A DNA stretch of 64,000 nucleotides from Gracilaria gracilis (taxonomy: Eukaryota > Rhodophyta > Florideophyceae > Gracilariales > Gracilariaceae). Under the pieces are notes generated by a model. That model did no database searches, had not been told where the DNA came from, and was given only the letters and a program-made list of their open reading frames with translations. Of this stretch, positions 30,768 through 38,911 are shown in pieces. The position numbers and the translations under genes are program-made. The DNA is taken from positions 124,001-188,000 of the forward strand of contig JARGSG010000236.1 in NCBI GenBank assembly GCA_030374805.1, written 5' to 3'. Numbering within the stretch: the first letter of the stretch is position 1; each line of letters opens with the position of its first letter.

Positions 30768-31030
30768 TTATTTGACAGAGTACTGTAGATATGTGCCAAC
30801 GCCAAGACAAGAAAAAGCTTATGCCTGGTCAAGAGGCTGTCGGACTGGCCTTCACGGCTGCCAGGTGGTGCGCCTGCCTGCGTTCGGCGCGCTGATTGGC
30901 TGTACGTCGCCACGAAGGCGCTGTCCTTTCGCTTCGCGCCGTGTCCGCGCTACATGGAGCACTTGGCCTCGAACTCCGCATTGACCTCGGCCTCCGAGAA
31001 GGCTGCTGTCGTCGATTGCCCGCCGACACC

Positions 31031-31687
31031 ATGATCACCCCGTCGCTCACCGTGGACGACGTCAAGCGCCGTATAGACTGTGCAGCCGCCGTCATATTCG
31101 ATAACGATGGCACGCTCGTCGATTCTATGCCGGTACACAAGATTGCCTGGCAGGAGGCGTTGGCTCAACATGGGCTGCTGTTCCCCGAGCACCAGTTCTA
31201 CGCTATGGCTGGTATGCAGGCCTCTGAAATCATCCCTCGTCTGGCAGCCGAGCAAAACGTGTCCGGCGTGAGCGTACAAAGCGTTCTCAACGCGCGCATG
31301 AAGACATTGCCCAATCGACTGCAGACAATCAGGCCCGTTTCCGTTGCTGTGGAACTGTTACATTACGCAAGGCAGAAGGGTTTACCCGTTGCCGTTGCCA
31401 GCGGTGGGGAACGTGAAGATGTGTTGACATCTTTACGATACTGTGATATTAATGTATCACACTTCGGCGCCGTTGTTACCGCTGAGGATGTGTCTCAAGG
31501 TAAGCCACACCCAGAGACTTTTCTAACCGCTGCCGAGAGGCTTGGTGTGAATCCATCCGATTGTATTGGGTTTGAAGATGCTGATAAGGGCTTGCAGGCC
31601 TTACACAATGCAAGCATGGAAGCTATTGATGTGAGGACCATTCATGGATATCCGTTACCTCAATGTCTTCGAGCCCCAGTGGAGTAA
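31031..31687 (+). CDS. HAD-superfamily phosphatase, beta-phosphoglucomutase-like
   Basis: 218 residues. Motif I is FDNDGTLVDS (Asp24, Asp26) and is followed by a helical cap domain (HKIAWQEALAQHG, PRLAAEQ). Motif II lies in VAVASGG (Ser), motif III is GKPHPETF (Lys), and motif IV is GFEDADKG. All active-site elements of subfamily IA HAD enzymes are present. Such enzymes act on small phosphorylated compounds, mostly sugar phosphates; the substrate cannot be told. The ATG at 31031 gives a family-like length. It shares the strand with RGG duplicate B upstream. Confidence 0.85.
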   Translation: MITPSLTVDDVKRRIDCAAAVIFDNDGTLVDSMPVHKIAWQEALAQHGLLFPEHQFYAMAGMQASEIIPRLAAEQNVSGVSVQSVLNARMKTLPNRLQTIRPVSVAVELLHYARQKGLPVAVASGGEREDVLTSLRYCDINVSHFGAVVTAEDVSQGKPHPETFLTAAERLGVNPSDCIGFEDADKGLQALHNASMEAIDVRTIHGYPLPQCLRAPVE

Positions 31688-32212
31688 TACCCATCACGTC
31701 TGAGAACCATACTGCCTGCATACATCGCATCATCTTTTTACGTTCAAGGGTGCTCCCCGAGTCTTGCGAGTGCCATTCAATCAGAACTACTCATGTACAA
31801 TAAAACTATTTTGACGACCCATCCGCTGCAAACGTATATCTTGAGCTCGGCGTCGGTAGCGAGGGGAACAGAAATCCCCATAGTGCTTTTGAAGGGGAAA
31901 GGTCCAGAGGGTAATTTCGTTAAGAGCACTTGCGAGGTCTTAACAATCGTGAATTACGACGTACGACCTCGTCCACCAGATCATACATTTTAGCTCTATT
32001 TTTGATTCTGTCACCTCAAGGCCATGCCTTCCACTTGTGCAGAATATATCTACCAAGGGTATCTACAAGACAATCTGCATAAGACATAACTCTGCATAGA
32101 AACTCAACTCTGAAAGGCACGCCCTCACGACGAACTAGGGAGAGTCTTTTCTTCTGCACTCAAACACCGACTATTCAAATCAAGTCAATCTCCCAACCTC
32201 TCAGACACACCA
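31688..32212. other. intergenic
   Basis: 525 bases with a 66-codon frame at 31793 that shows no domain or codon pattern. No other signal is seen. Confidence 0.4.
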
Positions 32213-32527
32213 ATGGCGAAGGGTAGATCGATGAAGGAGACCAGCGACAAACGATCAGCGCAAGCTTTTGTTTGCGCTCCGGCTCTTTTCTCAGCGCTGT
32301 TCCTTTCTTTGGTGTCGGGTTCCTTGACGTCCGACTCTACTGCAACACCGACCATGGAGCAACTACAACGTTTGCCAATGATGCAGGACTCACTGCCGAA
32401 CAGACCTGCCAGGGTACCAAAGCGTGATTTGCCAAATCGTGATATGTTGAGCGGTTCTGACCTCGAGCGCATGCTCAAAGAGCACGCCATGCCGAGGGAT
32501 TTTCAACCTCGGGACCACGGGCGATAG
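32213..32527 (+). CDS. Small hypothetical protein, 104 residues, one hydrophobic segment
   Basis: MAKGRSMKET is followed by a hydrophobic segment at about residues 19-38 (VCAPALFSALFLSLVSG) and a hydrophilic, Arg/Pro-rich rest. It could be a single-pass membrane or organelle protein of type II orientation. No family is recognised. A CDS is plausible because the ATG follows an adenine-rich context (cacaccaATGG), but it could be chance. Confidence 0.35.
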   Translation: MAKGRSMKETSDKRSAQAFVCAPALFSALFLSLVSGSLTSDSTATPTMEQLQRLPMMQDSLPNRPARVPKRDLPNRDMLSGSDLERMLKEHAMPRDFQPRDHGR

Positions 32528-33918
32528 CGACAACTGTTGTATCGACTTGATGGCGGTTTGTGTTGAATACTTGCGGACCTGCATGGAGGGTAACTTGGAC
32601 GAGGTGAAGAGCATTCTATGTAGGTTTGTCGTTGAAGCTGTCGTGGATAAGTCGTATGGCAGCCAAGCAGTTGGAACGTAGAGCACAGCTGAACAGAGAT
32701 ATGAACAATAAATCGAAGAAGCGACTGTGTAATGAACCAGTTTTCGAGCTCGTAGACTTGTATCAACTCCGGAAGAAAGGGGAGCATGTTCTCCCCCGTT
32801 AGTGTGGTCCGCTACTCCTTTTTGCCTACATTCATGTAGCCCTCTCTCCTAGAGAAGGCCAAAACGTTGGACTGCAAAGCAATTGCTTGACCATTTCTAT
32901 CATCGTTTTCTCTTTCCCTTTCCGTGGAGCAAGAAACTGGTTTGTTTGCGAGACGTTAGTCAGCGGACACCGGAACAGAACGTGATCCGCGTAGAAGGTA
33001 CATACGTGGCCGCAGGTTCATCCTTGGTGCTATTTTCGCCGCTGCCGTTTACCCTTCTTCCGCATGACCACTTGCACTCTATCTCCCCGAAAAACATGAT
33101 ACCATGCACAGTTCTATGTTAGCCCTGTTCTTTACGTGTTAGAGCTTGCGATTTGGCGTATTTCTTGCTTGAGAAGACTCAGCTGGGACAGCGCGGCTGG
33201 GACAGCGCGGCTGGGACTGTACGGCCAAACCCGTTTAAGCTTGCGACAGTGGTTATCACTCATACTGACAACTGCATTGGCAGCAATCGCTCATGCCTTT
33301 GTCGTCAAAAGGTGCGACAGGTGCGACAAAGCAACCGACTGGGGAAAGCACTCACGACCGGATTGGCAGCGCGCCTTCTTTTCGGCTGTTGTACCGTATC
33401 AAAATGACGTGCTTCGCGTGTCACGCGCCGTCACTCCATCCTCTGTGGCACCGAAGAGCAGCTCGCGCACTGCGCAGCAGCGCTGCACGTTGTGCAGTGC
33501 ACAAGCACCTCTCCCGCCGCTCAGCTCTGCTCCGCCTTTCGCAGTGCCGACTCTCCCCTTCACCTCGGGCGCCGTCGCCGCTATCGCCGCCGTCGCCGCC
33601 ATCGCCTTCTTCCACGCGGCGCGCCCGCTGTCCACATCGCCGCCCTTCCCCAACCGCGGAAGCCGCCGCGCTCGCCACCGCACGCGTGCGGAACGCTGTC
33701 AAGCATCCGCGGCAAAGAGGCAACCCAATTACAATGTCACCCGCCTCGTCACGCGCCAACTGGGCATGTGCAACGAATGCGCAGTCCCGGCAACAATCAT
33801 TCGCCGCCCTCGCAGCAGCAGCGCGCCTTCTTAAAACCCGTCCGCCGCCTACCTCACCTTCCGTTCCCGTACCCGCCTCATCGCACACAGCGGACTCGCG
33901 TCCGCTCACGCCGCCGAA
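32528..33918. other. intergenic and 5' leader of the proline-rich gene
   Basis: The first 900 bases show nothing coding. At 33180-33215 a CTGGGACAGCGCGG unit is repeated. From 33420 to 33900 the sequence is C-rich and gives long frames in several phases on both strands, as expected of a GC-rich promoter and leader rather than of a gene. Confidence 0.4.
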
Positions 33919-36096
33919 ATGCCCACCGGCGGAAAGACCTCCAAGCTGATTTCCATCAGCATCAGCGCCGCGCAGCAGGTCTTGCACAAGACCGCCGACT
34001 GTTTGGACAAGCTCAAGATTGATCCCGCAGCCTCGCATTCTTCGTCGTCCGCTGGCCAACCCCAATACTCGTACCCGCCTCCATCTATCTATCCATATCC
34101 ACCGGGTGCAGCCACGCCCCCGCAATTCTACCCGCATGCACCCACCCCGCCTCCTCCTCCTCCTCCTCCTCCTCCTCCATCAAACCCGCCTGGTACCGCA
34201 CCTACACCACCACCGCCTCCGTCCGACCAGCCGTTCGCTGCTCCCCCAAACTCCTTGTACTCTCCCCACCGCCCTACTCACGCGCCACATGTAGCGGACC
34301 AATCCTCGTACGCCAGCCCTCCCAGCCACCCTCCGTCATCAACTTCGTATCCTTCACCACCGTACCCAGGTCGTCCTCCGTCTTATGAACACGCACCAAA
34401 CACGTCAACACCATCTCTTCGTCCGCCGCCTGCAGCACCGCACCACCCTTCTCATCCGCATGACGCCAGTGCCTCGACGCCGAACCTATATCCTTTGCCG
34501 TCTCCGTCCGCCCCCCCGCTCACACCTCCACCAGGTTATCCTCAACCACCTCAACCGTCACATGCGCTACCTCCAAAATATTACTCACGCCCTGCTCATA
34601 ATTCGTCGCCGGCAACCGTTTCCCAACAAAACAACGCTTCTTACGACGCCTCTCATTTGCAGCGCCCGTATGTGTCGGCACCAGACCTACCATCGCCCGA
34701 GTATGACCAGTACCAACCCGCTTCACCACCGCCGAACAGCTATCACCCTGGCCACATCCCTCACTCTCACAGCTCGCCGGCCGTGCCGGTGCACTACCCA
34801 TCTTCTTCAGGTAACCATGTCCCTTCTCGTCCCTCGTCAAGGTATGATCCAGTCGGGGGGAGGCTGAACGCATCCCCACCGGAAGCCAGTCAACCTGCAC
34901 CGGAAGGATACCCTCATCCTCCGTGCGAGGCCGATAGTGAGTCGTACCATACCGCAAATGCGCCGCTTCAAAGCCCCTTTATTCTGCCTTCCGCCTTGGC
35001 AGGTACTCCAGACTATCCGCATGGTTCTCCATCGGCCCCGTATTCCGCCACACCATATTCACCCACAGCCTCCGCTTCAGAGGGCACTGGCCCTCCATCG
35101 CCTTCAGTTGCTTCTACTTGTCAAATGTCATGTGCCGCCTTCAAGATCGTTCCAGTTCGGACTGAACGTCCTTCCGAAACACCTGAGCTGTTCATGGAAG
35201 ATTTGCTGGAAGAAGCTTACAAACGACAAAATTCGGTTGCTCACACCCTTGGCAGGCTGGTGTTGGATGAAGCTTGCAAAGGCCTCTCTCGTGTTTTAAA
35301 TCCAGCCGATGATACCGACATACAAATGTTCGGCATTCAGTTGCGACGCGCCGATTATGCTGCTTGTGAACAAGATTATCATCGCTGTGCCAGGGATAAC
35401 ATTCCCATTTTTGCTATCTCGTACACTCATCGCGACCGAGGCGTTGGTCGCAACAGGTTTTCCGAGGATCAGTGGGAGAATTTTGAAGTAGCGATGAGTG
35501 TACTGGCCAAGTCCAACGTACGAGAGGTTCGAATATGGCTTGATCAATGCCTTTGGCTGCGTGATTCTAATCTGGGCTGTTGGGCGCACACAGGAATCAT
35601 ACCTTACGTCATCTGGCCTGTTTTCAGTCTTGGTGTGAGAGCACCAGAGAGGGATAGGACCTTTGATTCGTTTTATCGTGTGTGGCCATATTTGGAGGAG
35701 ACTGCTGCACTCTGGTCTTTGGGAGTGATAACTACGAGTGAAATTCGTCAGGAGAATGAAAACGAGCCTCCGTCTCCTCACACAGTTATTCGCCATAACA
35801 TGCGAAAATGTGTTGACCCCCAAGCTTGCCTTTACTTATTGTTTCATGCTATCTGCGATGGCAAAATCACAGACCTCGAATGTGCATGCAAGGAAGACGT
35901 CCATGAGCTCACGGACATGGCAATGTTTAACATGGACCACGACACAGAAGTTGTGATAGTCGGAAGCAATTGGAGAGCGCGTACTTCACCTTTAGAGGGA
36001 AGAAGTGGAGCTCGAAGCGTTTCGTATCCCAGATCGACGCCTAAGAGCCAGTTCATAACCGCGTTTTCATCCGGAGACTTGTACTTGGATGTCTGA
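33919..36096 (+). CDS. Proline-rich protein with unknown conserved-looking C-terminal domain
   Basis: 725 residues. After a short helical start (KTSKLISISISAAQQVLHKTADCLDKL), residues 35-410 are Pro/Ser/Tyr/His-rich and disordered, with an 11-proline run encoded by a CCT microsatellite at 34148-34178. Residues about 415-725 are a globular domain. They include LGRLVLDEACKGLSRVL, IFAISYTHRDRG and VREVRIWLDQCLWLRD, and later YRVWPYLEETAALWSLGV. The ISYT...WLDQ spacing faintly recalls the HET/TIR-like folds, but this is a weak hint and I name no family. It is a single exon on the plus strand. Confidence 0.7.
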   Translation: MPTGGKTSKLISISISAAQQVLHKTADCLDKLKIDPAASHSSSSAGQPQYSYPPPSIYPYPPGAATPPQFYPHAPTPPPPPPPPPPPSNPPGTAPTPPPPPSDQPFAAPPNSLYSPHRPTHAPHVADQSSYASPPSHPPSSTSYPSPPYPGRPPSYEHAPNTSTPSLRPPPAAPHHPSHPHDASASTPNLYPLPSPSAPPLTPPPGYPQPPQPSHALPPKYYSRPAHNSSPATVSQQNNASYDASHLQRPYVSAPDLPSPEYDQYQPASPPPNSYHPGHIPHSHSSPAVPVHYPSSSGNHVPSRPSSRYDPVGGRLNASPPEASQPAPEGYPHPPCEADSESYHTANAPLQSPFILPSALAGTPDYPHGSPSAPYSATPYSPTASASEGTGPPSPSVASTCQMSCAAFKIVPVRTERPSETPELFMEDLLEEAYKRQNSVAHTLGRLVLDEACKGLSRVLNPADDTDIQMFGIQLRRADYAACEQDYHRCARDNIPIFAISYTHRDRGVGRNRFSEDQWENFEVAMSVLAKSNVREVRIWLDQCLWLRDSNLGCWAHTGIIPYVIWPVFSLGVRAPERDRTFDSFYRVWPYLEETAALWSLGVITTSEIRQENENEPPSPHTVIRHNMRKCVDPQACLYLLFHAICDGKITDLECACKEDVHELTDMAMFNMDHDTEVVIVGSNWRARTSPLEGRSGARSVSYPRSTPKSQFITAFSSGDLYLDV

Positions 36097-36674
36097 GAGT
36101 TCATGAAGGGACAACTCCGAGGCCAGAGTTTTGCTATGGCTCAGATCTTAGACCGCCACCCAAAGCCCCGATCTCACAAAGGATGTCCAGCGCATGTCTA
36201 CATGGGGTGATGGCATACTGGTCAACGTCAGCTTCGATCTGTGCATCGCAGTGGTGGGTTTTCGCTGTTAGGCATCGCACTTTAGCACATTTGACAGCTT
36301 CCCCTTTCAAGGCCCCCGTTTGCCTCGGAGCCAAAAAGCCATAAGTTCCTTGTGAGAGAACAAGGGTTGTCCAGCAGCACACGTTGTAAATCAAGTTGGG
36401 GCAGCCCGTGCTTCATAGTGTCAGAACTTCGCGAATCAGCAGCATTCGCCAAGAAAAACAGCATGATATGTATGCGCTATGTCCTATCCCCTCTATCCCG
36501 ATCAATGTAGTCGCACATATGCTTTGACGGGAGCGATGTGTTATCTCACTTTGGTCGCTCAGCTTTTGCCTTCTTTCGAGTCATTTGGCATGAAACGGTA
36601 ATGAGTCATGCGGGTCATTCACATCACAAGTCCTCCATAGACGACGAGAAGGACGTTGCATCTCCATTATAATT
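36097..36674. other. intergenic, convergent gene ends
   Basis: 578 bases between convergent genes. No coding signal is seen. Confidence 0.4.
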
Positions 36675-37814
36675 CTATGCAGTGTCCGGAAGTCGAAAGC
36701 GAGAAATGGTGCTCCCATGAAGGATTCCCAGCCACAGATAGTCCCCACATCGATGGGCAGCTGCAACTAATCCATGCGAGCGGGAAGGGTCTCCATATTG
36801 CACGCTCACTTGTTCAGTTTCTTCATCAACGACCGCGACCATGCTAGCGGGCAATCTCGGCACGAGAAGCTTGGGAGGAAGATTTACAGCAAGTCGGCGG
36901 ATGAAAACCGGCAGTCGCGGTACAATTCGGGAGGCCAGTACAGGTGGGCCGTAGAGAGTGATCCAAAATCGTTTTCCAACAGCATCATATGAGATTCCGT
37001 CTGGAAAGCCCGGCAGTTCTGCAAACAGCTGTTTCTCGCCACACTTGTCGCCTCGAAGCCATAGCTTCCAGATTCTCATGGTGATTGACTCGGCGACGAG
37101 CGCGTAGTCGCCGCTGGGATGGACTGCTATTCCGTTTGCAAAAGCAATGCCGTCTGCAAGCTCGGTGGTTTGCCTTGTTTCCGGATCATACACCAACACG
37201 CGGCCGGATGGAGAGCCGTACAAAACATCCGCAACGTACGTTGCATAGGTATTGTAAGTGCGACCGTGTATTTCGCGTTGTGGGAAAAGCTTGGTGGCGG
37301 ACGTGAAGTACACCTTGCCATCGGGTGCTACGTGAACATCATCGCAGTAGGTGACCTCATCAAACGGATCGGATGACAATGCGGAAGACACAATCTCTAC
37401 ATGAGCCTTGCTCGGATCGGGTGGTATGCGAAGAAGGCCATGAGCAGAGTCACATACATAGAGGGCACCAGTGTTAGGATCGGAAGCGCCGCCTAGCAAG
37501 GCGCCGCCAGTGACTGCGTATAGCTCGTACGCTGAGTGGTTTTGAGCCACTGTCCAGACGATACCTCGCGAATCAGTGACGAATACCTTGCAATCGGACT
37601 CGCGAACGAAGGCGGTCTCTGGCGAAAAGAGAGTTGGGTTATGTGGTAGCTTGATGGCGGAGGTGAGCAGATCGTTCTCAGCCCAGACTCCTTTGTTGTA
37701 TTCGACCTGCGACAAGGAAGGGGGATGCTCACCGAAAAGATGGAGCGGGTGTAGCGGCTTTCTAACGAGCCACAGAGCGGCGGACAGCAGCGAAAGCAAA
37801 ACGAGGAGTGCCAT
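36675..37814 (-). CDS. Strictosidine-synthase-like / APMAP-type beta-propeller hydrolase
   Basis: 379 residues with an N-terminal membrane anchor (residues 1-17, MALLVLLSLLSAALWLV). A six-bladed propeller of the SMP-30/strictosidine synthase type follows. Typical segments are GPETAF-like SPETAFVRESDCKVFVTDSRG, GGASDPNTGALYVCDSAHGLL, CDDVHVAPDGKVYFTSAT, YDPETRQTTELADG followed by ANGIAVHPSGDYALVAES, and ELPGFPDGISYDAVGKRFWI. The family in animals (APMAP) and plants is mostly ER- or vacuole-bound and linked to arylesterase-like hydrolysis; true strictosidine synthesis is confined to a few plants. Length and start agree with the family. Confidence 0.85.
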   Translation of the reverse strand: MALLVLLSLLSAALWLVRKPLHPLHLFGEHPPSLSQVEYNKGVWAENDLLTSAIKLPHNPTLFSPETAFVRESDCKVFVTDSRGIVWTVAQNHSAYELYAVTGGALLGGASDPNTGALYVCDSAHGLLRIPPDPSKAHVEIVSSALSSDPFDEVTYCDDVHVAPDGKVYFTSATKLFPQREIHGRTYNTYATYVADVLYGSPSGRVLVYDPETRQTTELADGIAFANGIAVHPSGDYALVAESITMRIWKLWLRGDKCGEKQLFAELPGFPDGISYDAVGKRFWITLYGPPVLASRIVPRLPVFIRRLAVNLPPKLLVPRLPASMVAVVDEETEQVSVQYGDPSRSHGLVAAAHRCGDYLWLGILHGSTISRFRLPDTA

Positions 37815-38578
37815 GAGGGGTTTGCGTCTTCACGTATGTAGCGTGAACACCATGATCTCCGCAGAGGATAAAAGGTTAGCTGCTGCCGATGGGAGATGGG
37901 AGATGGAATCCATCTGTCAAGAGCTACCGGATCTGCCGCTGATCGGGGAAAGCCGAAAGAATGCAACCGGCAACCGTGACAACCGTGACGTTTCATGATG
38001 TGGCACGCCAAGAATTTTGGACGTGAATGCCGCTATCTTAAAACCCCACACCAACCGTGGTCACACCACGCTGCCTATTGTGTCGTCCAATTACTCAAAT
38101 TTTGAAATGATGGGGTGGAAAATGCTGTTGTTGTTAAGCGGGTTACAAAATGAGCTGTCGGTACTGTTTGTGCGGCTCAACGAAAAGCGGCTGAACGAAT
38201 GCTGGCTGTACGAGGGACGACACAGTGTGCTGGTAGATGTGTGACGCAGTGAAGTACAGACAACTGAAGTTGAGCGCAGGGGGTGCAGAACTTGGACGGG
38301 CGGGTGAGAACGGAGCAGTGGGAGAGGGAAGAGGAGCTAAGTTTGAACGAGAAAATGACGCAAAGGACGAGTCTGGATGACGTTTTTTAGACGTCGGGTG
38401 CGAGATAACGCGGTGGATAGACAGACAGCGAAACAAAACCCAAATCCAAGACTGAAGCGAAAAACGTCGCTGCTAAGCTCTTCAGCAAAGCAGCAAACGC
38501 ATAGATCAAAGTACTTGTACAAGAAGGGGCGTAGGGAGCGTGACGCAGCGGAGGAGCGTTTCATGCCAAGTGGGGCTG
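37815..38578. other. intergenic with a dispersed 70-bp repeat
   Basis: Upstream region of the propeller gene. It contains the first copy of the 70-bp repeat at 37965-38034. The rest shows nothing coding. Confidence 0.4.
37965..38034. repeat. dispersed 70-bp repeat, copy 1
   Basis: ACCGGCAACCGTGACA and the following CCGTGACGTTTCATGATGTG recur at 51313-51382 in the same orientation with about four to six differences. It may be a piece of a common transposon or a conserved promoter element. The two copies flank different sequence. Confidence 0.8.
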
Positions 38579-38907
38579 ATGCAGACCGCCACCGCCGCTC
38601 CAGAATTAATGGAAGAGAAGCTCGACAATGCTCTGCATAAAGCTAGGCGCATAGATACAGCGCTTTTGTCCAGCTTCACACGGGCCAGGCGATGCACGCT
38701 TTCGAGGACTTGCTGAGAATCTCAGCAAGCAGTCGTGAGCTTGCACCGCTGCCATCTGATGGGCGAGTGACGCATTCAGATCTGCGGCTAGCGATTGCGA
38801 TGGCTCCGGATAAAGCGGAGTCAGTGGCCTTCGTGAGGCCGGTGGTCTTGGGCGCGGACACAACGTTAACAGGCGCAAACGACTACTCCGAACTCGTGCA
38901 CCGGTAG
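38579..38907 (+). CDS. Small helical hypothetical protein (frame broken once)
   Basis: One frame from ATG 38579 gives MQTATAAPELMEEKLDNALH and runs to FTRAR (about 38690). The next frame carries on with AMHAFEDLLRISASSREL and ends in TAG at 38905-38907. Joined, they would be about 108 residues, with an amphipathic helical first half. A +1 shift near the GGGCC run at 38684-38688 suggests an assembly error or a recent break. The product is unknown. It ends five bases from the stop codon of the convergent 810-residue gene. Confidence 0.35.
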
Positions 38908-38911
38908 CTAT

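Larger units (their letters stand above)
29081..30826 (+). repeat. 1.7-kb inverted duplication, arm B
   Basis: Partner of 20295-21984. Arm B is about 55 bases longer, mostly near 30680-30790 where arm A lacks a short segment. Its left end passes smoothly into Gly-rich coding-like sequence (29000-29080) absent from arm A, so arm B may be the older, native locus and arm A the copy. The right end lies 205 bases before the HAD phosphatase start codon. Confidence 0.9.

Noticed and set aside
33399-34137. Overlapping frames on both strands upstream of the proline-rich gene
   Set aside because: All phases are open because the sequence is C-rich; none has a domain, and the region fits a promoter and leader.
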